Below are positions 49,562-59,483 of a stretch of 64,000 nucleotides of DNA, in pieces. The notes under the pieces are model-generated. The model was not told where the DNA came from and did no database searches. It saw nothing but the letters and a program-made list of their open reading frames with translations. The DNA is taken from the NCBI GenBank assembly GCA_947631455.1, contig CANRLH010000004.1, positions 124,001 to 188,000 on the forward strand, in the 5' to 3' direction. Origin of the DNA: an uncultured Clostridia bacterium. Its GTDB lineage: Bacteria > Bacillota > Clostridia > Oscillospirales > Ruminococcaceae. Position 1 is the stretch's first letter. Each line of letters begins with the position of its first letter. Made by a program: the position numbers and the translations under genes.

Positions 49562-50905
49562 ATGGATACATACACAAAAAACATGACCGTAGGAAGCGAG
49601 CTTTCTCACATACTGCGCTTTGCATTGCCGCTTCTTTTGGGAAATCTGTTTCAGCAGATCTATAATATAGTTGACTCTGTAATAGTAGGAAAAGTTTTAG
49701 GAAAAGACGCACTTGCCGCTGTTGGCGCAACGGGTTCTATAACATTTTTGTTTTACACTCTCTGCATAGGCCTTTCTATCGGCGCCGGAGTCCTTATATC
49801 TCAAAGTTTCGGCGCGCGAAGAGAAAAAGAAGTAAGATCTTATATATCAAACTCTGCATATGTTTTGATCTTGTTCGGACTCGTGCTAAGCCTAGTTTCG
49901 GCAATCTCTGCCGAATCGCTTTTAAAACTTCTGGGCACCCCGAAAAGTATACTTCCCGACGCGACAAGCTATATGCGCATTGCCTGTGCGGGAACTGTCT
50001 GTGTTGCGGCATACAACTGGATAAACTCAGTTATGCGGTCTCTCGGAGATTCAAAAACTCCTCTTGTGTTTCTTATAATAGCAAGTCTTTTAAACGCGGC
50101 ACTCGACCTTTTATTTGTTGTGGCGTTTGATTCCGGAGTTTCAGGCGCTGCGTGGGCAACGGTCACCGCTCAGGCAATTTCGGCAATCGGTTGCATATTA
50201 TTTTCATATATAAAAAACGAATACTTTAAGCTGTCAAAGGACGAACTAAAACCAAATCGCAGACTTATTGCAAAATGTATAACCACAGGTGTGCCGATCG
50301 CCTTACAAAACGCACTGATATCCGTCTCAATGGTATTTTTACAAAGAGCGGCAAATACCTTCGGTGAAACAGTGATGGCGGCTTATACAGTTACAATGCG
50401 CGTTGAACAGCTTATTCAGCAGCCGTTCCAGTCGCTTAACGCAGCAGTCTCTACCTTTACCGGGCAAAACACCGGCGCTGATAAGCCCCTCAGAGTTACT
50501 AAGGGATACAGGCAAAGCCTTAAAACAAGTACGATTTTCGCATTGTTTATGCTTATTATGTTTATGCTGTTTTCAAATGCGATAGTCAGGCTTTTCGTAA
50601 ACGACGCAGAGGTTATAAGAATAGGCTCCTCGGCGCTTAAGGTTTCTGCTTGTTTTTACATTTTTCTCGGTTTTATTCACACTACAAGAGGTCTTTTAAA
50701 CGGCGCGGGAGATGTGGGCTTTGCACTTATAAACGGAGTTGCTGAGTTTGTGGGAAGAGTAGGATTTTCAACCCTGCTTTTGCTTATTCCGTTTGTGGGG
50801 ATCTGGGCGGTATGGGGAACCACCTGCCTTACGTGGGTTCTCACCGCTTTTATGAGCTTTCTGCGCTATACAGGCGGCAAATGGAAAGATAAAAAGCTTG
50901 TATAA
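49562..50905 (+). CDS. MATE-family multidrug exporter
   Basis: 447 residues with 12 membrane helices. The NorM-like family pattern starts at MTVGSELSHILRFALPLLLGNLFQQIYNIVDSVIVGK-type text and includes AAVGATGSI, RSLGDSKTPL and RGLLNGAGDV. The start at 49562 has GGGGAAA upstream; a longer frame reaching back over csoR is rejected. Such transporters export cationic compounds or other metabolites with a Na+ or H+ gradient. It is divergently transcribed from the copper operon and shares no operator with it, so a copper role is not implied. Confidence 0.94.
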   Translation: MDTYTKNMTVGSELSHILRFALPLLLGNLFQQIYNIVDSVIVGKVLGKDALAAVGATGSITFLFYTLCIGLSIGAGVLISQSFGARREKEVRSYISNSAYVLILFGLVLSLVSAISAESLLKLLGTPKSILPDATSYMRIACAGTVCVAAYNWINSVMRSLGDSKTPLVFLIIASLLNAALDLLFVVAFDSGVSGAAWATVTAQAISAIGCILFSYIKNEYFKLSKDELKPNRRLIAKCITTGVPIALQNALISVSMVFLQRAANTFGETVMAAYTVTMRVEQLIQQPFQSLNAAVSTFTGQNTGADKPLRVTKGYRQSLKTSTIFALFMLIMFMLFSNAIVRLFVNDAEVIRIGSSALKVSACFYIFLGFIHTTRGLLNGAGDVGFALINGVAEFVGRVGFSTLLLLIPFVGIWAVWGTTCLTWVLTAFMSFLRYTGGKWKDKKLV

Positions 50906-50959
50906 ATGCATAAATAATACTGAAGACCTCAATAACCTTTTGCGGTATTTTATCTTACA

Positions 50960-50996
50960 AAAAATGTCCTGAAGCCATTTAGCTTCAGGACATTTC
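50960..50996. terminator. Bidirectional terminator between the MATE and dockerin genes
   Basis: Stem AATGTCCTGAAGC / GCTTCAGGACATT (50963-50975 with 50982-50994), with an A run before and T-rich sequence after. Confidence 0.9.
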
Positions 50997-51027
50997 AGTT
51001 TAATTTAATCGCTCAGCTTTCTATGCT

Positions 51028-54000
51028 TTATTGCCAGAGCTTATTTGTTCCCTGAACATCTGCATTTATCAAAGCGCAGTCAAGAGTTGTTATATCATCG
51101 TCAGTGTTTACATTTGCAACATCGAAATCATATCCGACAAGTGCTCTGGTTTGTCTTGCATGTGCATTTGCCAGAGCTACGTCAGCAGTTGTAAGCTCTC
51201 CGTCGCCATTTACATCACCGTAAAGCTTAAGCTCAGCGTCAAGCGTCAATATGTCATCTACTATTGCTATGTCATAACTTCTCGGCGCACAGTGCTTCTT
51301 TGCAAAAGTTACTGTATAATGACCGGAGTTAAGAGTCGGAATCGAATATGTTCCGTCTTCTGCCGTTCCCTCATACACGATCTGACCGCCTGCCGTTATT
51401 GTAATTTCAACGGGTTCGCTCTTATCGTCACCGTTTATGCTTATCTCGCCCACTATTGATGATTTTATTGAACCTGCAGGAATTATAATCTCTTCCGCTG
51501 TCAATTCAACAGTTCCTTCCGCATCTGCAAACAGTTTTGAACATTCATCGCATATATAGTGCTCAATATATCCGTCCTCATCGTCAGTCGGAGCTTTGTA
51601 TTCTACCAAAGTGAGTTTATGCGAAGCAATGTCAGTTGCCTCAGTTACACGGCTTATTTCTTCCTTGCACACCGTACAGTAAACAACTGAATCATACGAA
51701 CCGCTTGCAGTGCATGTTGCCGCCTTTTCGTTTTCGATAACAGCCTCACCCGGAGTATGTCCCAGCGGGCTGATAGTCTGGCTATCCTTGGTAGCATCAC
51801 ACTTTTTACAGTGAATTGACTCGCTGCCCTCCTGAGTACAGGTCGGCGCTTTATCGACAATATAATCTGTATCCCATTCGTGACCGGTTGCACTAACATT
51901 TCTTGTCTCTGAGTATCCGCATACTGTGCAGGTGCGTCTTTCGCCGCCTTCTCCCTCGCAACTTGAAGATTCAACAGGCTCCCATTCACTAAAGCTGTGT
52001 CCGCTTGTAGGAACATTAACTGTAACGCGCTGTACTTCCGCCTCGCATACTGTACAATATACGACCAGATCGTAAGAACCGTCAGCCTCACAGGTAGCAG
52101 GATGCTCGTTTGTCCTTACCTCAGTACCCGGAGTGTGCGGGATAGGATCAGTCGCTACGGTAGTTCGGCTGATCTGAGAGTCGCAGGTTTCGCAATATAC
52201 GACCTCATCATAAGATCCATGTGACGTACAGGTCGCCGGTCTTACATTTTCAGTTACCGCCTCTTCTGGTTTGTGTCCTGTAGCAGCTATTGTTTTGCTG
52301 CTTCCTTCCTGTATAGCTCCGCAGTCAGCACAGTGAATCGATTCGCTTCCCTCATCTGTACAGGTTGGTGCTTTGTCTATTGTATATTCAGATTTCCAGT
52401 TATGGCCTGCGGGGTTAACGTTTCTCTGCTCAATTAAACCGCAGTTATCACAGGTGCGCTGTTCGCCGCCATCACCCGGACAATCAGGAGAAGTGAACTT
52501 TTCCCAAGGACCAAAGCTGTGTCCGTGAGCCGGATCAACGACCGTATGGCGCTCAAGCTCTGCACCGCACATCGTGCAGCTTACAACCTCGTCATGTCTG
52601 CCGTCGTCGTCACAGGTAGGCAAAACTACGCTGTTATTATCCTTTACTCTTTCACCCGGTATGTGTTCGATAGGATCAGTGGTAATGTGTGTGCGGCTCA
52701 ATTCAGTTCCGCATACCGTACACGAAACAACGCTGTCATATGAACCGCCTGCCGTACAGGTTGCCGCAACCTCTTTCGCCTTTACAGCAGCTCCTTTCGT
52801 GTGCTCGGTCTTAGGAAGTACCTTGCTGTCCTTTACGGCTGCACAGTCCTTACAGTGAACGGACTGACTTCCTTCTCTGGCACAGTTAGGTTCTCTGTCA
52901 ACGGTCGGAGTATCCTCCCAGTCATGTCCGTCATTTTCGTAATACTCCACCTCTGTAAATTTACAGCGTAAGCATTGACGTTTTCTGCCGCCGTCACCCG
53001 GACAATCAGGAGAAGTAAACTCCTCCCAACCTTTTAAGAACAAATGACCGGTAGCTGTGGTTTTTTCTGTTTTTCTGTACATCTGCACTCCGCATAGCTT
53101 ACAATATCCTACTATATCATAAGAGCCGTCTTCCGTACAGGTATTATTTATCTCGTTTTCAGTTCTTACTTCACCCAGACTGTGGCTTGGATTGACTGTT
53201 ACGTTATAAGTTGTAGTGTTGCCTGCCTTATCATAAGCGACAACTGTTTTATGTGAATTATTCGTTGTAGATGCTAGTGTAAATGTTCCGCTACTTGAAA
53301 TTGAAGCCTCACGAGTACCGTTTACTGAAACATACGAGAAGTTTGCGTCGCTAACAGTTACCGTCTGACTTTTACAATAAGCTTTACCATCCTCTATTCC
53401 GCTTATTACAGGCGGCGTCATATCAATAATTATACCGCTTGAGCTTACATATTCAACATTATCAGTACCTTCAGTAAGCTTGGCATAAATTATGCACTTG
53501 CCCTCTTCTGTTATCTCAAAGGTGTGACCCAGCTGATAATCCTTCCACTCAACAGTATCCAGATCTTTCTCTGCAATAGGTGTTTGGCTTATATAATATT
53601 TTACGGTAACATTATCCTTTTCTACCTCAGTGCTCTTATAAGTGATTGAAACATCCTGAGCAGATTTGAAATATGTGTTAAAGGTGATGTCTTCGCTAAA
53701 GCTTCCCCAAACATTCTTATCACCGATTTTTATCTCACCGCCAATTGGATTGTCGCTCTCAAAGTTAGCGTAGTATTCACGGTTGCCGGTGCTTCCCTTT
53801 TTAATAATAACATTTGTGTTGGTGTTGCCGGTAAGTCCTGTTCCGCTCCATCCGATAAACTTATATCCAGCTCTTTTCGGATTTTTAAGTGTTATATCCT
53901 CAGATTCAATATTATACTCTGTCGGATTAGACTCTTCGTTAGAATATGTTCCGTTATTTAAATTATACTTGATCGTATACTGTATAGGCGTGCCCTTTCC

Positions 54001-55335
54001 ATAAGCATTTGTATCCTCGGTTATAGACTTTGAAGTAGGATCAAACTTTTGAGTGCAGCCTTCATCAGAAAACCATCCGGCAAACTCATATCCCGTAGAA
54101 AGAGACGGATTATTAGGCATATTCGGATAATCGCCCTTGTTTGCATACGCTCCGCCGTAAACCGTGTCCTTGTCAGGGAAATACAAAGTTACTCTGTATA
54201 CCTTGTCCTTATCACTATTTTCTTTGGTCGCAAACATAGGATACATATCAGCATTAGCCAACTCATCGCCGTCAGCCTTTATATTCTGTACCCAGACCGT
54301 GTCTTCCTTGTGAGCGTCCTGAAGCAGCCAAGCTACTTCACCATCAGCAAACTGAGTCAAAGACTTAACTTCTGCCTTGCCCTTTTCGTCTTTTCCGTTG
54401 ATTCCGCCGCCTCTGCCTTCATCAACAGATCCTTCAAGGTAATAGCAATTTTCGATTGTCGAATCATCTGAAGCAACGCCTGAAATTCCTCCGTCGCCGC
54501 GTGAGACAGCATTTACGCTTCCGACACAATAACAGTTTTTGAGCGTACCGGAGTTATATCCGATGATTCCTCCAACAGAATTCTGACCGTTGACAGTGCC
54601 CCCGTTGATACAGTCAGAAACTTCACTGTCGGAAGAGTTTAATCCTGCAATACCTCCAAGTGAAGTAGCGCCGGAAATCGCCGCTTTATTTATACAGTGA
54701 ATTATCTTTCCATTTGTTGAATTTACTCCGACAATTCCTCCTGCACCAAACAGGCCAAATAAAGTACCCATGTATGTACAATTATCAATAGTGCCGGTGT
54801 TGTAAGCCGCTATACCACCGATAAACCAACCTTTACCAAGGTTTCCGTGAAGGGTAAGATTCTTGATAGTTCCTTTATTTGTAGCAAATAAGCCGTAATA
54901 ATCACGTCCGCTTACGCTGTTGTTGACGAATCCCTCTATTGTGTGACCGTTACCGTCAAAGGTACCAGTGAATGCATTTGCATCTGAGTTTCCACCGATA
55001 TACTTCCATGGTGTCTGATCTGAGCTTTTCAAATCAAAATCACCGGTAAGCTTTGCGCAAGCACTGACATGCTTTTGACCGTTTTCATCATCAGCACTAT
55101 TCAAGCTTCCGTTGACATAGCCCGCAAACCACCACATTTCTTCCGCGCTGTCGATCTCAAAAGGTTTTTCACTTGAACCGTCACCCGCATCTGGCTTTAC
55201 TGCTGTCACAGCCCGTGTCGAGGCATCGTCTGCTGCAACTGTTTTAGCCAACATTTGAGGAGCAGACGCAAGCATGGCTGTGAGAGCCACCACCGCTGCG
55301 GTAAGGCTAGTTGCAAGTCGCTTAAGTTTAGTCAT
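51028..55335 (-). CDS. Large secreted multidomain protein with GLUG and InlB-type repeats, Cys-pair repeat array and C-terminal type I dockerin
   Basis: 1435 residues. Signal peptide 1-32. Residues about 110-300 hold GLUG-type repeats (GLFATNKGTIKNLTLHGN, GGIAAYNTGTIDNC, GGIIGYNSGTLKNC). Residues 385-530 hold two InlB B-type repeats (YEFAGWFSDEG, YKFIGWSG). An Ig-like segment (TPPVISGIEDG) follows. From about 715 to 1265 there are eleven or twelve Cys-pair units in three types: TCxxxGSYDxVVYCxVC, CPGDGGxxRxCxxC and APTCTxEGSESIHCxxC. A carboxypeptidase-regulatory-like domain leads to a dockerin (DVNGDGELTTAD and DVNTDDDITTLD calcium loops). No catalytic domain is evident. It is probably bound to a cohesin on the cell surface. 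Confidence 0.9.
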   Translation of the reverse strand: MTKLKRLATSLTAAVVALTAMLASAPQMLAKTVAADDASTRAVTAVKPDAGDGSSEKPFEIDSAEEMWWFAGYVNGSLNSADDENGQKHVSACAKLTGDFDLKSSDQTPWKYIGGNSDANAFTGTFDGNGHTIEGFVNNSVSGRDYYGLFATNKGTIKNLTLHGNLGKGWFIGGIAAYNTGTIDNCTYMGTLFGLFGAGGIVGVNSTNGKIIHCINKAAISGATSLGGIAGLNSSDSEVSDCINGGTVNGQNSVGGIIGYNSGTLKNCYCVGSVNAVSRGDGGISGVASDDSTIENCYYLEGSVDEGRGGGINGKDEKGKAEVKSLTQFADGEVAWLLQDAHKEDTVWVQNIKADGDELANADMYPMFATKENSDKDKVYRVTLYFPDKDTVYGGAYANKGDYPNMPNNPSLSTGYEFAGWFSDEGCTQKFDPTSKSITEDTNAYGKGTPIQYTIKYNLNNGTYSNEESNPTEYNIESEDITLKNPKRAGYKFIGWSGTGLTGNTNTNVIIKKGSTGNREYYANFESDNPIGGEIKIGDKNVWGSFSEDITFNTYFKSAQDVSITYKSTEVEKDNVTVKYYISQTPIAEKDLDTVEWKDYQLGHTFEITEEGKCIIYAKLTEGTDNVEYVSSSGIIIDMTPPVISGIEDGKAYCKSQTVTVSDANFSYVSVNGTREASISSSGTFTLASTTNNSHKTVVAYDKAGNTTTYNVTVNPSHSLGEVRTENEINNTCTEDGSYDIVGYCKLCGVQMYRKTEKTTATGHLFLKGWEEFTSPDCPGDGGRKRQCLRCKFTEVEYYENDGHDWEDTPTVDREPNCAREGSQSVHCKDCAAVKDSKVLPKTEHTKGAAVKAKEVAATCTAGGSYDSVVSCTVCGTELSRTHITTDPIEHIPGERVKDNNSVVLPTCDDDGRHDEVVSCTMCGAELERHTVVDPAHGHSFGPWEKFTSPDCPGDGGEQRTCDNCGLIEQRNVNPAGHNWKSEYTIDKAPTCTDEGSESIHCADCGAIQEGSSKTIAATGHKPEEAVTENVRPATCTSHGSYDEVVYCETCDSQISRTTVATDPIPHTPGTEVRTNEHPATCEADGSYDLVVYCTVCEAEVQRVTVNVPTSGHSFSEWEPVESSSCEGEGGERRTCTVCGYSETRNVSATGHEWDTDYIVDKAPTCTQEGSESIHCKKCDATKDSQTISPLGHTPGEAVIENEKAATCTASGSYDSVVYCTVCKEEISRVTEATDIASHKLTLVEYKAPTDDEDGYIEHYICDECSKLFADAEGTVELTAEEIIIPAGSIKSSIVGEISINGDDKSEPVEITITAGGQIVYEGTAEDGTYSIPTLNSGHYTVTFAKKHCAPRSYDIAIVDDILTLDAELKLYGDVNGDGELTTADVALANAHARQTRALVGYDFDVANVNTDDDITTLDCALINADVQGTNKLWQ
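51580..53190 (-). repeat. Cys-pair repeat array within the dockerin gene
   Basis: The encoded units run in the order A, B, C, A, A, B, C, A, A, B, C, A, so there is a higher-order repeat of about 160-170 residues ([A-B-C-A]). DNA is repeated as well: CACCCGGACAATCAGGAGAA occurs near 52475 and 53000. The Cys-x2-Cys spacing with a preceding single Cys suggests metal-binding or disulfide knots. Confidence 0.8.
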
Positions 55336-55427
55336 AAATTTTCCTCCTTTTTATATTTTTAATCACACTTAACTGCATAATTTGCTGAAAAGTATGAGTA
55401 AATACTTATCAGACTATCCTTATGCTC

Positions 55428-55456
55428 ATTATAATATAATAAATATTTAATGTCAA
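55428..55456 (-). promoter_or_regulatory. Sigma-A promoter of the dockerin gene
   Basis: Minus strand TTGACA (55451-55456), 17-base spacer, TATAAT (55428-55433), a perfect match. AGGAGG precedes the start codon about 90 bases downstream. Confidence 0.85.
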
Positions 55457-55574
55457 TCTGATTTACGAATTTTCAACATTTTCTATAATAATTTCAAAAG
55501 TTTAACTATATTATTTTTTTATCTTAGTCGAATCGTGTCGTTTTTTATCTTTTTGCTCATTAAATGAAAATACA
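55457..55574. other. AT-rich spacer between the dockerin promoter and the pilus terminator
   Basis: About 120 bases of AT-rich sequence. With its flanking promoter and terminator it makes up the 370-base gap between the dockerin gene and pilT. I see nothing else in it. Confidence 0.4.
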
Positions 55575-55611
55575 AAAATGGGCTTGTCATGTTACTTGCA
55601 TGGCAAACCCA
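55575..55611 (-). terminator. Terminator of the type IV pilus operon
   Basis: Stem TGGGTTTGCCATG / CATGACAAGCCCA with two GU pairs, then TTTTTG on the minus strand. Confidence 0.85.
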
Positions 55612-55703
55612 AGCTAAGGCTTATACATAAAATTAAAGGAAATTATATTCCCATTACGGTTTAAAAGACAAAATCCGATGTCTTATAAGCCTAGACAGCT
55701 TAA

Positions 55704-56753
55704 TTAAGCTATGAACTCAGACAGATCACTCTTATCCGGCGAAACAGCAAAAGCATTTTCCTTGGTTATTATGCCCTGAGCTACCAGGCGGGCAAGGTCA
55801 GCATTTAAGGTGTGCATGCCAAACGATGCGCCCGACTGCATAACAGTCTGAAGCTGATGGCACTTGTTCTCACGTATAAGATTGCAGGCAGCATCCGTAC
55901 CTATCAGGATCTCAGTTGCAGCAATTCTTCCCTTTCCGCTTACAGTAGGAATAAGCGACTGCGTTATAACTCCCTTTAAAACGCTTCCCAATTGGGTCCT
56001 TATCTGATTTTGTTTTTCCGGCGGACACGAATCAATTATTCTGTCGATAGTCTGAGCCGCTCCTATCGTGTGCAGCGTACTCATAACAAGATGCCCGGTT
56101 TCGGCTGCCGTAACAGCTGCTGAAATGGTCTCATAGTCACGCATCTCTCCAACCAATATGATGTCAGGATCCTCACGAAGCGCAGATCTTAATGCAGCCG
56201 CAAAGCTCTTGACGTCCTGCCCCACCTCTCTCTGGTGAATCGTCGCCTTGTCTAAAGTATACATATATTCGATAGGGTCCTCGATCGTCAGAATGTGCTC
56301 TGGTCTTAAGTGATTTATGTGGTCTATCATTGCCGCAAGAGTGGTAGATTTTCCGCTTCCGGTAGGACCGGTTACAAGTATAAGTCCTCTTGGCTCGTCT
56401 GCAAGTTTGGTTAAAACGCTCGGCAAATTCAGATCCGACAGCGTTGGTATTCTGTCATTGAGCAGTCTTATAGTAGCCGCAAGCTTTCCCATAAAGCGAA
56501 ATACGTTTACTCTCTGGCGGCAAAGATCCGGAGTTTCAAATGCAAAATCCAGATCATTGCCCTCCTCAAGCTCCTTTATCTGGTCCTCATTTAGAAGGGA
56601 CATTATCATTTCTCTTGCGTCCTTACTTGTAATTGTGTGCCCGCAGTCGTAAAGAGTTCCGTGTATTCTCCACGTGGTGGGAATTGAAGCCGATAAGTGC
56701 AGATCGCTTGCGCCCTTTGATCTTGCCTCCATAACAAGCTCATTTATGTTCAT
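55704..56753 (-). CDS. pilT: Type IV pilus retraction ATPase PilT
   Basis: 349 residues. SKGASDLHLSASIP marks the N-terminal domain; GPTGSGKSTT is Walker A, EDPIEY the Asp box, LREDPDIILVGEMRD Walker B and GHLVMSTLHT the His box. The C-terminus contains AIRENKCHQL-type text (CNLIRENKCHQLQTVMQSG), as in PilT. It disassembles pili and drives twitching or DNA uptake. It is the last gene of the operon. Confidence 0.95.
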   Translation of the reverse strand: MNINELVMEARSKGASDLHLSASIPTTWRIHGTLYDCGHTITSKDAREMIMSLLNEDQIKELEEGNDLDFAFETPDLCRQRVNVFRFMGKLAATIRLLNDRIPTLSDLNLPSVLTKLADEPRGLILVTGPTGSGKSTTLAAMIDHINHLRPEHILTIEDPIEYMYTLDKATIHQREVGQDVKSFAAALRSALREDPDIILVGEMRDYETISAAVTAAETGHLVMSTLHTIGAAQTIDRIIDSCPPEKQNQIRTQLGSVLKGVITQSLIPTVSGKGRIAATEILIGTDAACNLIRENKCHQLQTVMQSGASFGMHTLNADLARLVAQGIITKENAFAVSPDKSDLSEFIA

Positions 56754-56771
56754 AAATATCTCTCGCTTTCG

Positions 56772-58448
56772 TTAATCTGAATAATATGTTACCTTTAAAA
56801 CCTCTTCGGGGGTCGTGATCCCCTTTCTTACAAGGTCAATTGCGCTTTCGCCGAGCATCTTCATCCCCTGTACCTTTTTGCAGTACTCAAGCATATCCTC
56901 AGTCCCGGCTGAATTTGCAATCATTCTCTTAAGTTCCTTGTCAATAAGCACCATTTCGTGAATGGAGACTCTTCCCTTATATCCGGTGTTATTGCAAAGA
57001 TTACAGCCTTTTCCCTTTCGTATCTTTGGAATATCATTGCCGATAATTGCCTTTTCCTCGGCGGTCGGCTCGCACTCATAAGAGCAGTTTGTGCAGACCT
57101 TTCTTACAAGCCTCTGGGCAACTATTCCTACAAGCGAGTTCGCCACAAGGTATGGGGCCAGTCCCATATCCTCAAGCCTGACGATCGATGAAACGGCATC
57201 GTTTGTGTGAAGCGTCGACAAAACAAGATGTCCGGTTATCGCTGCACGAACCGATATTGAAGCCGTTTCAGCATCACGCGTTTCTCCAAGCATTATAACA
57301 TCGGGGTCCTGCCTCAGAAGCGCTCTCAGTCCTGTCTCAAATGTAAGTCCCGCGGCGGTATTTACAGACATCTGGTTTATCCTCGGCAAAGCCTTTTCCA
57401 CCGGGTCTTCAATGGTAGAAATGTTCACCTGCTTCTGAGCTATCCTGTCAAGGATCATATAAAGCGTAGTGGTTTTTCCGCTTCCCGTTGGGCCTGTTAT
57501 ATAAATGATCCCATTAGGCGCAGCAAGCATCTTCATTATTTTTTCATAGGCGTCCGGCTCCATTCCGAAATGCCCCGCCTTGTCAATAACTGCATTGGAC
57601 GACAGGAAACGTAAAACAGCCTTTTCTCCGTGAACAGTAGGTATTACCGAAACTCTGACGGAGATATCATAACCCTCTACCACTGCCCGGAAGTTTCCGT
57701 CCTGCGGAACTCTCCTTTCGGCAATGTCAAGATTAGACATGATCTTTATTCTTGCAATAATAGACGCGTGCAGAGATTTTGAAAGCGTAACGTAGTCTAT
57801 TATCATTCCGTCAACTCTCATCCTTACCTGTGTAAAATCCTCAAACGGCTCAATGTGAATATCGGATACGTTCGTTGTATATCCTCTCGCCAGAAGACTG
57901 TTAATTAGATTTATTACAGGGACATCATCGTCTTCATCCGTTGCATCAAGAGTAGGTATTTCAATATCAGCAGCAGAAATGTTGGCCTTTTTTGCCGCAA
58001 TCTTTGCTCCTACCTCTGAATAGTTATGCTCTATTGCGCTGTCGATTTCCGCACGTTCTGCCAGAACTATTTTAAGCGGCATTCCCGCAATCTGCTTTAA
58101 GTCCTCCTGCGCATAAAAATTGAGCGGATCACTCATGACAACAGTCATTCTTCCGTCTGTTACATCAGCTGCAAGAGCATTGTACTTGACCGCAAGCTGT
58201 TTCGGGATCTTAGCGGTCACATCGGTATCAACGTGCAGATCAGATATGTTGATAAGCTCAATGTCAAGCTTTTTTCCCAAAGCCTCCAGGACCTGACGCT
58301 CAGATACAAAGCCAAGTTCCTTTAAAAGGTCTCCTAAACGCTTTCCCTTTCCGGCCTCGGTCTTCTGATATTCCAGAGCTTCCTTTATATTATCCTCAGT
58401 GATATACCCGTATTCCTTTAGCACCTCACCTATTGGTACGTTTTTCAA
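56772..58448 (-). CDS. pilB: Type IV pilus assembly ATPase PilB
   Basis: 558 residues. The N-terminal GspE-N/MshEN part (residues 1-150, GKRLGDLLKELGFVSE, DVTAKIPKQLA) can bind c-di-GMP in some relatives. The ATPase core has GPTGSGKTTT, EDPVEKAL, RQDPDVIMLGETRD and GHLVLSTLHTNDA. The zinc tetracysteine is CTNCSYEC with CNLCNN. The start is a TTG at 58446-58448 with GGGAAGTGA upstream. It powers pilus extension. Since a GGDEF protein occurs in the window, c-di-GMP control is possible but unproved. Confidence 0.95.
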   Translation of the reverse strand: MKNVPIGEVLKEYGYITEDNIKEALEYQKTEAGKGKRLGDLLKELGFVSERQVLEALGKKLDIELINISDLHVDTDVTAKIPKQLAVKYNALAADVTDGRMTVVMSDPLNFYAQEDLKQIAGMPLKIVLAERAEIDSAIEHNYSEVGAKIAAKKANISAADIEIPTLDATDEDDDVPVINLINSLLARGYTTNVSDIHIEPFEDFTQVRMRVDGMIIDYVTLSKSLHASIIARIKIMSNLDIAERRVPQDGNFRAVVEGYDISVRVSVIPTVHGEKAVLRFLSSNAVIDKAGHFGMEPDAYEKIMKMLAAPNGIIYITGPTGSGKTTTLYMILDRIAQKQVNISTIEDPVEKALPRINQMSVNTAAGLTFETGLRALLRQDPDVIMLGETRDAETASISVRAAITGHLVLSTLHTNDAVSSIVRLEDMGLAPYLVANSLVGIVAQRLVRKVCTNCSYECEPTAEEKAIIGNDIPKIRKGKGCNLCNNTGYKGRVSIHEMVLIDKELKRMIANSAGTEDMLEYCKKVQGMKMLGESAIDLVRKGITTPEEVLKVTYYSD

Positions 58449-58480
58449 GATTCATTCACTTCCCTTTTTGAAATGAGCAT

Positions 58481-59083
58481 TTACTGCGCAAGCGTATAAT
58501 TTATATACAAATCGTTTTTATTTGTATATAAGCTATTATCCATTTTAATATGGTCATCACTTTTAATATTTAAAAGCTCTATTATACATTTCCTTGAATA
58601 CACAGGTTCACCCTCGCTTGAGAATACCTCGACTTCAAACGGCAAAACTGTCATTGGGTTTTTGCTGTTATTGGCATACTTTATTTCTTCTTTTTTAAAC
58701 GAAACAGTTATGTCAAATGCTCCGGTATCGCAAACCTCGTCAAATATAAAAGTACCATCATCATTTTTTCGCCCTTCACGGTTTATTGACACCGGGGGTT
58801 CATCCGATTTTTTGGCAATTTTAATACACTCGCTGTAGCTGTCAGGGGACTTTTCAGCGCTTGCTTTTGTAAAGTCAATTGATGTCGCAAACGAAAGGCG
58901 GTTATTCAAAACATCATATACCCCGTCACAAACCTGAGCCGCTTTTACTGTGTTTGCGTTTTTTGCGTAGATATTTCCGCCTGAAACGACTATTGAGCTT
59001 GCAAGTGCAACCAGAATTGCAAACACGGCAAGAGTAACGGTTACTTCCACCAATGTAAAGCCATTTTTATTAAGTTTTCTCAC
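58481..59083 (-). CDS. Prepilin-type protein (pilin-like, minor or major)
   Basis: 200 residues with a class III signal peptide: KNGFTLVEVTVTLAVFAILVALASS, cleaved after the Gly, Phe then +1, Glu at +5. The start is a GTG (59081-59083) with GGAGGTGA upstream. The soluble part has Asp/Ser-rich beta text and two or three Cys. It follows a second prepilin gene and precedes pilB. A role as minor pilin is favoured by size and single copy, but a main subunit cannot be excluded. Confidence 0.88.
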   Translation of the reverse strand: MRKLNKNGFTLVEVTVTLAVFAILVALASSIVVSGGNIYAKNANTVKAAQVCDGVYDVLNNRLSFATSIDFTKASAEKSPDSYSECIKIAKKSDEPPVSINREGRKNDDGTFIFDEVCDTGAFDITVSFKKEEIKYANNSKNPMTVLPFEVEVFSSEGEPVYSRKCIIELLNIKSDDHIKMDNSLYTNKNDLYINYTLAQ

Positions 59084-59115
59084 AGTAGGCTCACCTCCGC
59101 CGTAAAGTCTTTCTG

Positions 59116-59469
59116 TTACTCGACCGTATAATAATAAAAGCTTCCGATCATGTTATCGCCTGAGGAATCGGGTTTTGCCTCCATACGCTTTAGTGAAACA
59201 TCTGCCAATTTGGTATTTGTTTCGCCTTCTACCTCAGAAACCGAAACAGTGGTCTTAGTAACGCTTTCATCACCGTCGTTGATTTTTTCCTGCAAATTTG
59301 CAACGACTTCTGCGTACTCATACTTTACATCGCCCGCGCGATTTATCAGCTTCATCGACATTGAAATTGCCGCAAACGTGACCGCAACTGTCAGCGCCAG
59401 AATCGACATAGACACAACTACCTCAACAAGCGTCATACCCTTACGGTTTTTTCCTGTCAACGAAAACAC
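59116..59469 (-). CDS. Small prepilin-type protein
   Basis: 117 residues with the prepilin N-terminus RKGMTLVEVVVSMSILALTVAVTFAA (cleavage after Gly, Glu at +5). The start is uncertain: GTG at 59467-59469 is too near the AGAGG site, and TTG at 59460 fits better. The head domain is short and acidic. It lies between the PilX/GspK-like gene and another prepilin gene. Confidence 0.82.
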   Translation of the reverse strand: MFSLTGKNRKGMTLVEVVVSMSILALTVAVTFAAISMSMKLINRAGDVKYEYAEVVANLQEKINDGDESVTKTTVSVSEVEGETNTKLADVSLKRMEAKPDSSGDNMIGSFYYYTVE

Positions 59470-59483
59470 CCTCTTTCATAATG

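Noticed and set aside
51028-51250. Inference that the organism is cellulosome-producing
   Set aside because: A single dockerin without a scaffoldin, cohesin or glycosidase-dockerin gene in the window does not establish a cellulosome.
51580-53190. Possible CRISPR array from evenly spaced repeats
   Set aside because: The repeats are in a continuous open frame, diverged, and encode Cys-pair units. There are no unique spacers or cas genes.
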